A model generated the notes under the pieces. It saw nothing but the letters and a program-made list of their open reading frames with translations, did not search any database and had not been told where the DNA came from. This document shows positions 31,983-41,840 of a stretch of DNA of 64,000 nt, one piece after another. Position numbers and translations under genes: made by a program. Position 1 is the first letter of the stretch. Each line of letters opens with the position of its first letter. The DNA comes from Aplidium turbinatum (Eukaryota > Chordata > Ascidiacea > Aplousobranchia > Polyclinidae), in the NCBI GenBank assembly GCA_918807975.1, contig OU964919.1:12046001-12110000 (forward strand). The letters run 5' to 3'.

Positions 31983-33440
31983 CTAGAAAGACAGCGCCGC
32001 CTTCTTTTTTGCCTCAAAGCAATCCTCGATGTCTTGGGTTAAGAGTGTGACCTGATCTACGGTGGATTTTCCGCGCCGAAACCCAGCTTGCTCTTTTGGA
32101 AGGAGCGGGTCGGTGATTGGGTTGACGCGTGCGTAGATCAGTCTTTCGAGGATCTTGAAAGGAACACAGAGGAGGGATATTGGACAATAACTCCTTGGGT
32201 CCTCTGGTGGCTTGTGAGGCTTAGGGATCGCAACTACTAAAGCTCTTCTCCAGATTTTTGGGATTGTGAGGTGGTCCAGACAGGAAGAGAGGAATCTACG
32301 TAACCAGGACTTTAAGGCATGGCCAGCATGGAGCACAAGCTCAGGGCAGATCTTATCCGGCCCTGGTGACTTGTGTGGTTTCACTAGGCGGAGGGCGGTG
32401 GCGAATTCCTCTGGGGTGAAGTCTCCAGAGATTGCTTCCTCTTGTGGTGTTTCCACTCGCCAAAGGGCAGACACTTCCTTGGCAACAAGGCGGGATGCCT
32501 TGCGGTCCTTTGTCTTGTAGACCCCGTTCTGCACTAGCTGGGAAGCGATGGCATTAGCAGAAACGGGGCACTGACGAGGAGAGTTTGCTGAGCGCCCAGT
32601 GAGGTTGTTGACGATGCTCCATGCTTTGCGGCTTGAGTGTGAGAAGTCGATGGTTCGGACAGCTTCGTTCCATCGCTCAAGCTTCTTTGTGTCCAGCCGC
32701 TCAAGTAGTCTGGTGGCGGCGGTGTTAGAAGCAGCACCACTTGTGGCGCTTAGGTAGGAGCGATAGAGAGCTTCACACTCAGAGTCCCAGCATGGTGTAT
32801 AGCTGGTTCGATGGCCACGTGGTATTGTGGCTTTTGCCGCAGATATTATGGCATTGCAGAAGTCCTGGTATGCCTCGTCTGCGTTGCATGTTTCAGGTGA
32901 TGGTAACTTTGCAGCAGACTCATTGGTCAGGAGGCTGTATTGATTCCAATCGGCTTTTTTGAAGTTCCATCGCTTCACCGGTGAACTCGGGACAGGAGCC
33001 ACAAGTTTTGGGGCGATGATGAGGGACGGCCGGTGTTGGGACCGCGGGAACTTCTCAAGCACACGTCTGAACTGAAAAAAAAAACTGTCTGGAAGAGAGC
33101 TGTCGACACTCGCGAAGGCCAAGTCAGGGTTTGTCCCTGTTCCCCAGCGGCCGGAGTGGAAACTGGCTGGTTCCTTTGGGTTGAATAAAAGGGCAAGATG
33201 GTTTGTAGAGGCCCAGTCAGGCAGAAATTCTCCGTCGCTGCTTGTGTTGTTGTAGCCCCAGTCGATGTGCTGGCAGTTGAAATCGCCAGCGTAGAGACTG
33301 GGAGATTGGAACGTTGGAAGAGATGGTGGCAACATTCGCGAGGATGAGGGCTTGTATATGTTGACAATGTTGTAGTCTGAGATACAGATGCACATTGCAC
33401 ACCCACTCAATCTCAGCATCAATTGGAGATTGGTCGACAA
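31983..33440 (-). pseudogene. LINE endonuclease C-terminal half and reverse transcriptase fingers/palm
   Basis: This 485-codon frame holds YNIVNIYKP and LYAGDFNCQHIDWGY (the G-D-F-N catalytic motif of the endonuclease), then TNPDLAFASVD and a linker. The start of the reverse transcriptase follows: HKSPGPDKICPEL, PHKPPEDPRSYCPISLL, EQAGFRRGKSTVDQV. It stops at 31983 just after LTQDIEDCFEAKKK. In the next frame the sequence continues DITAAYDTVWHRG, the catalytic A motif, so a single shift separates them. An extra short tract near 33075 (SFFF) is absent from the tandem copy. Confidence 0.9.
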
Positions 33441-33738
33441 AGGTCCACTTCAGGCTCTCATGCACAAACGTGGCAATGCCGTGCTTCCTGCTTAAAGTAG
33501 ACCCGGCTAGCGTGTAGTTGGGAATAGCTAGCCTATCTGCAGAGGTGCAGTGGGTCTCTTGGAGGAGGATGACGAGTGCCCGGTTGGTATGGGCAAGCTG
33601 CTCCACAACTTTGATCTTGCTTGTTGTGTAGCCTTCTATGTTGAGCTGCAGAATGGTGGGGCGTCTGAACTTGTCCATTACCCCTTGCAGCTGTGCCGTC
33701 CGGGTGGAGGCTCTTGGTTGACAAGTTTCGTTTGGCAT
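33217..33738 (-). pseudogene. LINE endonuclease N-terminal half
   Basis: The frame begins MPNETCQPRASTRTAQ and contains ILQLNIEGYTTSKI (the N-x-E metal-binding start), LVILLQETHC (catalytic Glu) and GSTLSRKHGIATFVHESL. This is the first half of the exonuclease-endonuclease-phosphatase domain that nicks target DNA. Near 33390 the true reading passes to the next frame (the 31983-33440 piece). The same frame in the tandem copy is at 44912-45433. Confidence 0.88.
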
Positions 33739-33810
33739 CTGCTTGGGTGCAGATGTTACTCACAGGATGGAGCACGAGGAGCCACTTGTCGTCCATCCCC
33801 GGCTAATGCT

Positions 33811-34240
33811 GAAATAGCAACACAAGACTTGACTTTGCTTGTTAGAGAAAACTTTCTTGAACTACGAAATGACAGAACTTTGACATTAAAATCCAGCGAT
33901 AAAATTCAGATTAAAATCCACTTGATGAGTTTTGGATTTCTATTGAAGAAGAATATACAAAAATTTCGCAGGCTGCTATTGACATTTTGCTCCAGTTTTG
34001 CACCACTTATTTGTGTGAGCAAAGTTTTTTTACTTTGGTATTGATCAAAAACGATAAAAGATCCTGCAAGAAATTGATGGTGAACTTCGAGTTGTTCTTT
34101 CAAATATTGAGCCGCACATACAGCGACTGTGCTCATCGAAACAAGCGCAAATATCTCATTAAAATAAAAAATAAAATGTTTTTATATTTTGAAAATGTGT
34201 CGGCCGAATTGTGCCGCAGAATTTTAAAGAGTTTTTAAGT
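33811..34240 (+). pseudogene. hAT transposase (SCAND3/ZBED5-like), C-terminal piece
   Basis: After the LINE the plus strand continues EIATQDLTLLVRENFLELRND, then in another frame TTYLCEQSFFTLVLIKNDKRS, the dimerisation-region hallmark (TTYLCE-x-x-F-S) of this lineage. The reading before the LINE ends in the same context (I-G-S-F-C-G-NA), so the LINE split one transposase. Shifts are present. A second copy of this piece lies at 45505-45968 through the tandem duplication. Confidence 0.85.
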
Positions 34241-34599
34241 GTGCCGTGAGTAAATAAAGGTTGCGGAGCACTGGTATAAACAAGACACTAATCTTTTTTA
34301 CAAATGTAAGCGTGGGATCGATCACGCATCCAACAGCTCAACAGTAAAACCTTCAGAACCGAATGGAGGTGAAACCCTAAGTAAACAGTGTTGTCATTTA
34401 AAAGTCCCATGTGACACATCCAAAGTGTTTTATGATTTTTAGATTAAGATTATAAAAACAATATAAGAGTTTGCAAATCATAAGTGGGCTTTAAGTTGCT
34501 GGAAATACGCCTAAGGTTGCTGGTGGTAAGCTTATGGTTACTGGAAATACATCATCTTTAAAAAAAAATGAATAAATAAGCAGATTTATTATACTTGAG

Positions 34600-36480
34600 A
34601 GAAATAAAAAACTATTTCAACAAACTGTAAACTAAAAGTTTTTGCTCCAGAAACATTGACACGATAAAAATTATAAGAAATTGAAAATGTTAGTTCTGTA
34701 ACTTAAAAAACTGAAAATATAATTTTAATAAATCATAAAGTTTTCATTGCAAAAACCAAAAACTAAAAAATACTTTTAACAAACTACAAACTTTTAAGTT
34801 GTATGATTGAGAAATCAAAAAAAAATAACTAGGTGAAAACTTATAAGTTCCATATTTTACAACTGAAAAATAGTTTTAACAAACTACAAACTTTTAAGTT
34901 CTATAATTTAAAACTGAAAAACAAAATAGTTTTAACAAATTGTAAACTGAAAGTTTTTCTTTAAAAACATATACACGAAAAATTATTCACAAGCTTAAGT
35001 TTTATTTTTGTTTGTTTACAAAACTGAAAAATATTTTTAACAAATCACAAACTTTTCATTGCACAAACCAACAACTAAAAATATTTTTAACAAGCAAACA
35101 AACTTTAAAGTTGTATGAATGACAAATAAAAAAATTAACTAGCGAGGTGCGAACTTTAAGTTCCATAATTTACAACTGAAAATTAGTTTAACTTACAACT
35201 GAAAAATAGTTTTAGCAAACTGCAAACTTATAAGTTCCATAACTTACAACCTGAAAAAAAAATAGTTTTAACAAATTGTAATCTGAAAGTTTACCTCTGA
35301 AAACATACACATAAATAATTATTTTAAGTCACAAACTTAAGTTTTCTTTTACAAACTGAAAAATATTTTCAAAAAATTGCAGTTTTATTTTTACAAGCTT
35401 AAGAAACTGTAACAAAATATCACAAGTTTTTGTTGCATAATTTGTAACGTTAAAATCTGTGTTCGGATCTTTGTTTGTGTGTTTTATCATCAAGTGTCAT
35501 TACGCGATGCAAAATTTGTGCTCGCAATGTGCTAGAATTTGTATTGTCTTACCTAACAATTTGTGATGTAGACTGCGCCAGGTTTGTCGATTTTTTTCTA
35601 GTCGTCAAATTGTAGAAGTACAGTATATGTTGCAACAATTTGTTTTATAGCTGTTCATTTGGGTGTTCTCATTGCATAAAAGACAACGATGTCTAGCTGT
35701 TATTAGCGCCATATAAAAAACGTAAAAGTTACTTATGCAAACACAAATGACAAAAGTTACATTGTTTTGACCAAGCCATTATTCTTACAAGCTTTAAATG
35801 ACATCATACCAACAAATTTAATTTCCAGGTTAGTCCTATTTATCAAAATTACTATCAATGATAAGATACATGGGTTTAAACTGAACAATAACAAAGCAGG
35901 AGGTTCTTTTGTCTTAATTTAGTGGTTGTGTATGGAGTTTTATCGTCGTGTCATTATCATAGAGCGGTTTACTTGTAATAAGCATCATAAAATTTGAATA
36001 AGCTATTCTATTTGAATAAGCTGAAGATGCTATTACTATAACGAAATCGATTCTTAACTTAATAAATTACACTAAGAGGTTAGATTGTTGTGCAAATGCC
36101 AGCATTTGATGAATGCAAAATAGCAGTACCATAAAACAAAAGCGTAAATGTTATTCCTGCATGATAAGCCTAAAGTTACGTTGTTTTGACCAAGCTGTTA
36201 TTCCAGGTTAGTTACATTTATCAAAATTACTATCAATAATAAGATACATGGGTTTAAACTGAACAATACCAAAGCATGAGGTTATTTTTCTTAATTTATG
36301 GTTTGTGTATTGAGTTGTATCGTCGTGTCATTATCATAGAGTGGTTTAGTTGTAATAAGCATCATAAAACAAAATCGTAAATGTCATTCCTGCATGATAA
36401 GCCTAAAGTTACGTTGTTCTGACCAAGCTATAATTATTCCAGGTTAGTTACATTTATCAAATGTTACTATAAAAGTTTAG
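34600..36480. repeat. Repeat arrays of the right arm
   Basis: 34600-35400 holds the inverted AAATAGTTTTAACAAACT array. 35690-36480 holds about three blocks of roughly 230 bp containing TACATGGGTTTAAACTGAAC, TATCGTCGTGTCATTATCAT and CATGATAAGCCTAAAGTTAC. These mirror 13960-15530. Confidence 0.8.
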
Positions 36481-36664
36481 CTGAAACCACTGTTAAAGCG
36501 AAACGGAAACCTAGTGAAATAAAAGGTTTACCGAAGCCAACATAAACCGAATCGAAGATTAACCGACAAGATGAAAAAATGCAGTATTTATTACTGTTCA
36601 AGATGATTAAATGCAGTATGTATTAGTTTTTTTTGGACAAGTCATAGATTATAATAATTATAAC

Positions 36665-37444
36665 CAGTAGCGTAGCCAGGAATTTTGAAAAGGGGGGTTT
36701 TGACGACCTAGCGGCGGGGGCCTGGGGGGCCTTAGCTACGCCATTGCACGAAGATGCTTTTATCTTTCTGAAAGAATTTCACAAGGTTTGTAAAGAAAAC
36801 GAACATGTGCAACCAGTAGCGTTTCTATCAAAAAATATAAGGGGGAAGTGTTAAAAAATTACCCTCAAACTGGCGCATTACAGAAAGAATTACTGTTATG
36901 GAAGTTTAAGGGGGACAGTGGACCGCCCCCCGGCTACGCCACCAGTTCTACACATCAATTACAGTACGGCACAACAAAACTAGGGCAGTGCGTAAGGACC
37001 TTCGGCTCATAAACTACATTCCTTATGAAAAAGACATGGCTCAACCGTGAACATTGCAAGTGGCTCAACTGTAAACATCGCCGCCATTTTCAAAATTTAT
37101 GAAAAATTGCCAATAACCAACTGGCTAATCAAGCAACGAAAACTACTAAAACAAAGAGTAAGTTACCCTTACCTATCCCAGAATTTCGATTAAGACAACG
37201 ATGAAACATCGTAGGAAAAAATAACACATTTCTTATTTCTCTCAAAACTACTTTTACCTACCATTTTACATTTAACTGCTTCACAATTTTTCTGCTTGTA
37301 AAAAATCCCTAAAACTACATGTGCTGATGGACTTCAAGTTTTTCCATATTTTCGTTATGAAACGGTTGACTAATCATGCACGACGTTGCGATAAAACCGG
37401 ATGGATCAACCGTTACCCGGCTCAACTAACCAAACCTTCCCCTA
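36665..37444. other. hAT-like terminal scraps and unassigned sequence
   Basis: Starts CAGTAGCGTAGCCAGG with G-runs. TTAGCTACGCCATTG (near 36733) and CCGGCTACGCCACC (near 36940) look like hAT right ends, and a second start-like CAGTAGCGTTTCTAT lies near 36820. No matching 8-bp duplications were found, so at least two damaged hAT copies are likely. The rest up to 37444 is unassigned. The tandem copy is at 47955-48730. Confidence 0.5.
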
Positions 37445-37665
37445 CATGTCCCTGTTGCAGAAAACTTATTTCAAAAAGTATCATCGTTCATCGTATTTAA
37501 TAAAATTGAACCAATACTTTCATAGAGTGACGTCACGCCACGCACCTAAATGTATCGACGCCAGTACCTGAAATGTAATGACAGCAGTACCTATGGCTGT
37601 ACCACTTCCGCCAATACACAAGGCAATAAGTCAACATCTTTAACTACTGACGCTTTATTACCATT
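37445..37665. repeat. Inverted paralogue of 5195-5278 and 11065-11205, without the hAT
   Basis: Reads CCTGTTGCAGAAAACTTATT (last codons of the RING segment, CPCCRKLISKSIIVHRI, stop near 37500), then the 3' flank, the single AATGACAG (37577-37584) and then the sequence matching the left flank of the hAT. It is the unfilled state of the hAT target at 5287-11064. The tandem copy is at 48731-48950. Confidence 0.9.
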
Positions 37666-37709
37666 AAGCCTATCGCCTATTTTCCGATGACAGTGACTCC
37701 TTTTTTATT

Positions 37710-38246
37710 TTGAAATCAAAACCTTTTCAAAACCGCATCTACAAACGAGGTCGTGCATTTCATTTTACCCAAGTTGTATTCAAGCACGTGCAAACTCTTG
37801 GTTTGCAAACACTGTACAGCAAAGGTATGGCCACACAATCATTCACCAAAAAGTTGACGGCTTTGTGCTATCTTCCAGCTTCACCTATCTCTCCAATATT
37901 TTTAGAATTGAATAGACTAACTAACCATGAGTAAATCATTACAACAGCTACGCAAATATACCCAAAAAACCTGGATCAAAAATAATTCGTGGACACCGGG
38001 GCGTTGGAGCGTATTTGGCATGCCAATTCGCACCAACAACGAAGTAGAAGGGTGGCACCATACAGTAAATGCCAAGACTAGGCCAGGTAGCCTACACCTT
38101 TCTACTTATTGCTGTCCGTGTTGTACGAGGAAGCTTCCGATGTCCAACAGGATGTTCAGCTGCTAGATACGAATAAAATTAAGAGAAATCAGCGCATGCT
38201 TTATGTGACACGTCAAAGACGCATTTTTAAATACCAGAAGGAATAA
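37710..38246 (+). pseudogene. MULE-type transposase C-terminal fragment (unit 1)
   Basis: Plus-strand pieces read GRAFHFTQVVFKHVQTLGL (37740-37800), LTALCYLPASPISPIFLEL (37855-37910), WSVFGMPIRTNNEVEGWHH (38004-38055), and in another frame FYLLLSVLYEEASDVQQ to a stop at 38246. This order matches the region after the catalytic core in MULE (Mutator-like) transposases, where G-C-x-F-H-x-x-Q and R-T-N-N-x-V-E-G-W-H are conserved. The catalytic first half is missing and there is at least one stop and one shift. The same damage is present in the tandem copy, so it predates that duplication. Confidence 0.75.
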
Positions 38247-38553
38247 GAATGAGGAGATCGTAGAGGTAAAAAATCATTGATTGCTTCCTCACGATTAATT
38301 AATCCTAATTTAATTATTTATTTTTCAAAGCTGTCCATATCCAAAGCAGACAAAGCTGTCCATATCCACAACAAAAACAACGAAATAATACACAAACTGC
38401 AAATGCACAAAGGTCACAAAGAGTGGATGTCCACTGTCCAGGATGTCTTCAGTTTAAGATCTCAGCACTAAACATCTAGGTTTACTGTTACAAACTTGCA
38501 TACAATGAGCGTTGGAAAAATTAAAAGCATTCAGAACGATAAAAACAATCAGA
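38247..38553. other. Unassigned sequence between MULE and LINE fragments
   Basis: AT-rich, with a short direct repeat of AAGCTGTCCATATCCA (38328 and 38352). No gene recognised. Confidence 0.5.
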
Positions 38554-39969
38554 TCACATCAGGTCTGATATAAAGCGATTTGAGGAGTAAATGCAATGGT
38601 TGATAAACGAAAACATGTTTTTTCTCAATAAAGCATCAAACGTTGTTATATTATTATTCATTACTTGATATTCACGGGCACTGACATAACGCGGCAAATT
38701 GTGCAATATTCTGAAAGAATCATTGTAAGCAACGCGTAGCCTCATCGTTTTATACTGGAAGATCTAAATTTGTTCCACAACTGGGATGCGTAAAACGACA
38801 TAGCCTACAATAAGAGCGAAAACATTTTTTTCACAGCGGGTGAGCAACTGAGCATTTAGCAAAATGAGATTTTGCATTGTTTGCAGCACAGTACTGAAAG
38901 CGTACCTGTCTTGAAATATCATTTTCATCTGAGAGAGTACTCTCAATAAATACACTCAGGTATTTTACAAAGTCTGAGAACAAAATTTCAGATATACCTA
39001 GATGTAGCAGACGATCACATGAAAGATAAAAGTTTTGGGGGGAGAATAGGATACCAAATGACTTTTTAGAATTGAAAGTAATTTCTTGTTCAACAGCATA
39101 CTTGTGGCCAATATCTAACAAATTTTGTATGCCACACAAACTAGGCGAGATGCTGCAAATGTCATCAGCAAACATGATATGATTCAAACAAGAGTTGCCG
39201 ACATCCCAACCAACTTTTCTTTTATTGAGCTCATAAGAAAGCTGATCAATGTTGTATAGCCTACGGCAAAAAGATAGGGGCTTAATACCCCACCTTGTCT
39301 AACTCCATTGGGCACAGTAGCCTAAATGCTGGGGACAGGTGACCTCCCCACCTCACTTGCATGGTTTGTTTACTATACCAGTAGACGTATTTCAATAAAC
39401 GAACAAAATACATAGGCACGTTACGTGTGATAAGCGTTTTAAACAATAAATGATTGACTTTGTCGAAGGCTTCTGAAGCATCCAAAAAGACAGAATATAC
39501 GGGAGTGTCATGACTGATATAAGAGAACACTGCTTATTTTAATAAAAAAACACTCATATCAGTAACTTAAACCCAACTTGATTGTCACTGGTATTCAAGA
39601 AAGGCAATAGATGATTCAAAGTAAAACGTTCAAACTGTTTTAAGATTACCGTGGCTACAAAAATAGGTATATTGTTACCTGAATCTTGTGTCGCAATTCA
39701 ATTTTTTTTACAAGCGGAACTAAGACAGTGTCCAAGCAAGAATTTGTTACAGTGCCATGACTAAGAAACCTATTAAAAAGTACACTAATATAAAAGCGAA
39801 TAGAATAATTAGCACAAAAAAGATGTTCAGCTGAAATTTTATCAGCAACAGCAACGCGATTTAATGGCAGTTTAACAAGCAAGAGACCTATTGTGTCCAT
39901 ATTGCAACGAAATATTGAAAGGTTATAATGTTTATCCCTAGAAAATATGTAAGAGTTATGTGTAGCCAT
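38554..39969 (-). mobile_element. LINE reverse transcriptase fragment, third family (unit 1)
   Basis: Minus-strand pieces in order are: ADKISAEHLFCANYSI (near 39840), YSVFLDASEAFDKVNHLLF (39440-39500, catalytic A motif), VRWGGHLSPAFRL (near 39340), NHIMFADDICSISPSLCGI (39130-39187, F-A-D-D active site), VKYLSVFIESTLSDENDISRQ (near 38940) and RLRVAYNDSFRILHNLPR (38690-38745). This is a LINE polymerase distinct from the other two families here. The 5' part with the endonuclease is absent and several shifts are present. The tandem copy is at 49839-51257. Confidence 0.8.
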
Positions 39970-40448
39970 CTATAATCTTAAACCATGATTGTAGGCCTAC
40001 TGTGTAGCGTACGGTGACAATTTGTTGGGTGTTTTTTTTTCACCAGGCTTTAAGTACACACTAGGTTTGCAGTTTTCTCAACAGCTCATCAATGTTCATA
40101 CCTTATCAAAATTAACTGATGTGAGAGAGAGAGAGACCTTTTATTTAGTCTGTTGCGACAATAGTACGGTACAATTATACACAATACGAATAAAATAGTA
40201 GGCTACCATAGCTATCTAAATACCACAACAGACAGGAAGCAGCGAAAGACTATATCAGTCATCGAGTCGAGTGATATGATATAAAGAAGCGCTGTGCAAA
40301 TCATAAATGTTTGTTTATTGGCTTACTCTAACTATGTTTTCCTTCTTGCGCTATTCGAAAATGCGTTATTGCAATAAAAACGTGAATCGTAGGCTGTCTT
40401 GCATGACAGCCCCTATAAATGACTCTTGCTCATTGTGACGTAGCCTAT
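39970..40448. other. Unassigned sequence with a GA microsatellite
   Basis: Contains a GA run (about 40121-40136) and AT-rich sequence. No gene recognised. Confidence 0.5.
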
Positions 40449-40758
40449 TGATTGATTGATTGATTGAATCTTTATCCTCGGACTGGGAAAGCTTCTTGCA
40501 GAGCTTAATCCTGGCAGTTTCGCATACTTGTAGAGGCTTTGAATCACTGACGCAGGCCCGGTCACCGAGATTGACAGAATGAAGTTTCCGATTGTTGAAG
40601 TCTTGTTGCCAGGGAACTATTCCATCCAATAGATGCCGCTGAATGGAGAGCAGTCCTTAACGTGCGTTGCTCAAGCGCACACCCCGAGAGTCGAACCAGT
40701 GCCGCTTGATCTTGAAGCTTCTTCGTTCCAGAAGTCACGCGCTAACCAGTTGAGCTAT
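40449..40758 (-). repeat. tRNA-derived SINE, full length (unit 1)
   Basis: This 310-bp element on the minus strand starts with a tRNA-like head: A box TAGCTCAACTGGTTAGCGCG and B box GGTTCGACTC. A body contains CGGTGACCGGGCCTGC and CTCTACAAGTATGCGAAACT. It ends in a (TCAA)n tail at the left. It is flanked by exact CGTAGCCTAT copies (40439-40448 and 40759-40768). Other copies lie at 51736-52045, 27240-27475 and 53486-53768. Confidence 0.92.
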
Positions 40759-41619
40759 CGTAGCCTATAACGGTAACAGGAAGGAAGCAAGACAGTGGGG
40801 AGCAATTGCATAGGAATTTTCTAGCTGTAGTAGCATTGGTAACACACCTTAGGCTAATGACAATGTTTTAGAGCTAAGCTTTAGGCTACGTAACAGTTCA
40901 CCGATTTGTCTTACATATATTGTAAAACTCTTAGGATCATCACCGGTCGATACACAAACCGAATCAAAATTGTAGCCCCTCCATTACAAATGATCATGAG
41001 CTGCCACACTGGAACGATCTATTCACTTTCAGCTATCAAATTTAAGAGGCACATTTTAAAATGTTTGCGGAAACTCCGATCAGCGACTTCCCCTTTGTTC
41101 TATTTTTTCTTTCAATTTTTTCAGGGGACGAAATCGGGAGACGAAGTATTCAGGGAACGGAATAGATTGCATCCATTTAACATACTAATTAATGAGACAG
41201 TCTAGGTTTTATTGGACACTAGTGTAGATTACATTGGCATACTTTTACTCAGGTCAACCTTGTGACTTTGCTCAGGTGTATTTGTTGGTTTAGTTAGCTG
41301 TGTGATCATGCGAATGCTAGAAAGGATTTGGTTTGACTTTGACCTTACTCAAGAGCATGCAGCTGTGTCTATGTCAAAATAGGAGCATCTGACTCGATTA
41401 CTGTGTAGTCCTTCACTTCACTTTCAGCGTATGACGTCTGTGTTCGTATTGTTTGTTGACACTATAGATGCAACATAAAAAATGATGGTTATTTTTATTT
41501 ATTGGTACAAATGATATAGACACTTGTTTTTTAGACTTTGTAAGTATCATAAATATTTAGTTAATGATTTGACTGTACAATTGTGCATGCACATCATTCA
41601 ACTTTATTTCAAGGACTTG
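40759..41619. promoter_or_regulatory. Probable upstream/promoter region of the signal-peptide exon (unit 1)
   Basis: This stretch precedes the exon at 41620 and is nearly identical in unit 2 (52046-52910). An open frame of 99 codons at 40906-41205 (MSYIYCKTLRIITG start) is not recognised and may be chance. No clear TATA box was identified, and the promoter role is inferred from position only. Confidence 0.3.
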
Positions 41620-41698
41620 ATGGAGAAAGCTCAAGTTTGTGTGCAGTTCAGTTTATTGTTTGCTTTATTTTACTGCGCCCACACGCAAACACAGCCAG
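41620..41698 (+). CDS. First coding exon of a secreted/membrane protein, duplicate copy (unit 1)
   Basis: The exon encodes MEKAQVCVQFSLLFALFYCA followed by HTQTQP and one base of the next codon, then a near-perfect donor CCAG|GTAAGT. It is a textbook signal peptide: a short basic start, a hydrophobic core QFSLLFALFYCA and a likely cleavage near the A-H-T segment. An in-frame upstream ATG at 41524 exists, but the shorter start puts the hydrophobic core at the N-terminus. This copy lies 11.3 kb upstream of its twin in unit 2. A transcript starting here could in principle splice over unit 2 to the exon at 53920, giving an alternative first exon; this is inference. Confidence 0.6.
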
Positions 41699-41840
41699 GT
41701 AAGTTAATGAAATGTGAAACATTGCTTAGGAATGTTTAAATTAATTAGTTTATAAGAGATCGTTTTGCTTATGATACCTTGAAAGTCATTAAGTCAGTCA
41801 TTCATTCATTTCAATTTTCGTCATTCATTCATTTCAAATT

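Larger units (their letters stand above)
29230..33799 (-). mobile_element. LINE (I/Jockey-like group), near full length, split by a MITE
   Basis: It is flanked by exact CGGCTAATGCT copies (29219-29229 and 33800-33810), an 11-bp target duplication inside the hAT transposase. Without the 1.35-kb MITE the LINE is about 3.2 kb. The 5' end (minus strand, 33799) starts with a short leader. The 3' end closes with a few ACG repeats instead of poly(A). Domains in order are APE endonuclease (33738 to about 32980), reverse transcriptase (about 32480-31500), thumb and C-terminal region (31500-31463, then 30108-29720), and a C-terminal zinc-knuckle tail (29450-29400). A few frameshifts make it defective. 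Confidence 0.93.
28095..34273 (+). mobile_element. hAT element (SCAND3/ZBED-like lineage) split by a LINE
   Basis: Termini are CAGTGCTCCGCAACC and GGTTGCGGAGCACTG, a perfect 15-bp inverted repeat. They are flanked by exact GTATAAAC copies at 28087-28094 and 34274-34281. The left arm of the inverted duplication shows the unfilled site at 15831-15838. A LINE occupies 29230-33799. Removing it leaves about 1.6 kb of hAT with plus-strand transposase pieces on both sides. Coding for the N-terminal BED-finger part was not found, so the copy was probably internally deleted before the LINE arrived. Confidence 0.95.
25430..36664. repeat. Right arm of the large inverted duplication
   Basis: This is the reverse complement of 13839-23228 once the insertions are removed (hAT 26680-27828; hAT plus LINE plus MITE 28095-34273). 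It holds the empty site of the BEL/Pao element at 27888-27892. Original arm length is about 3.8 kb, slightly longer than the left arm because of extra tandem repeats near 35690-36480. The outer end is cut at 36664/36665, where hAT-like sequence beginning CAGTAGCGTAGCC takes over. Confidence 0.93.
32032..41820. repeat. Tandem duplication, unit 1
   Basis: The segment from TCTTGGGTTAAGAG (32032) to TTTCAATTTTCG (41820) is repeated at 41841-53111 in the same orientation with about 98-99% identity by eye over long stretches. The junction 41821-41840 is a 20-base filler resembling the adjacent TCATTCATTCATTTCAA. Unit 1 is 9.8 kb. Confidence 0.93.

Noticed and set aside
33550-34044. Plus-strand frame of 164 codons (and its copy at 45245-45739)
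   Set aside because: It crosses the LINE/hAT junction. Its first half is antisense to the LINE endonuclease and its second half belongs to the hAT transposase.
13839-36664. Polinton/Maverick interpretation of the long inverted arms
   Set aside because: No DNA polymerase B, integrase, ATPase or capsid-type coding between the arms, and the spacer is only 2.2 kb with a truncated mariner element.
36665-36950. A complete hAT element at the outer end of the right arm
   Set aside because: hAT-like termini are present, but no 8-bp duplication links any pair. The expected ATTATAAC does not recur at either candidate right end.
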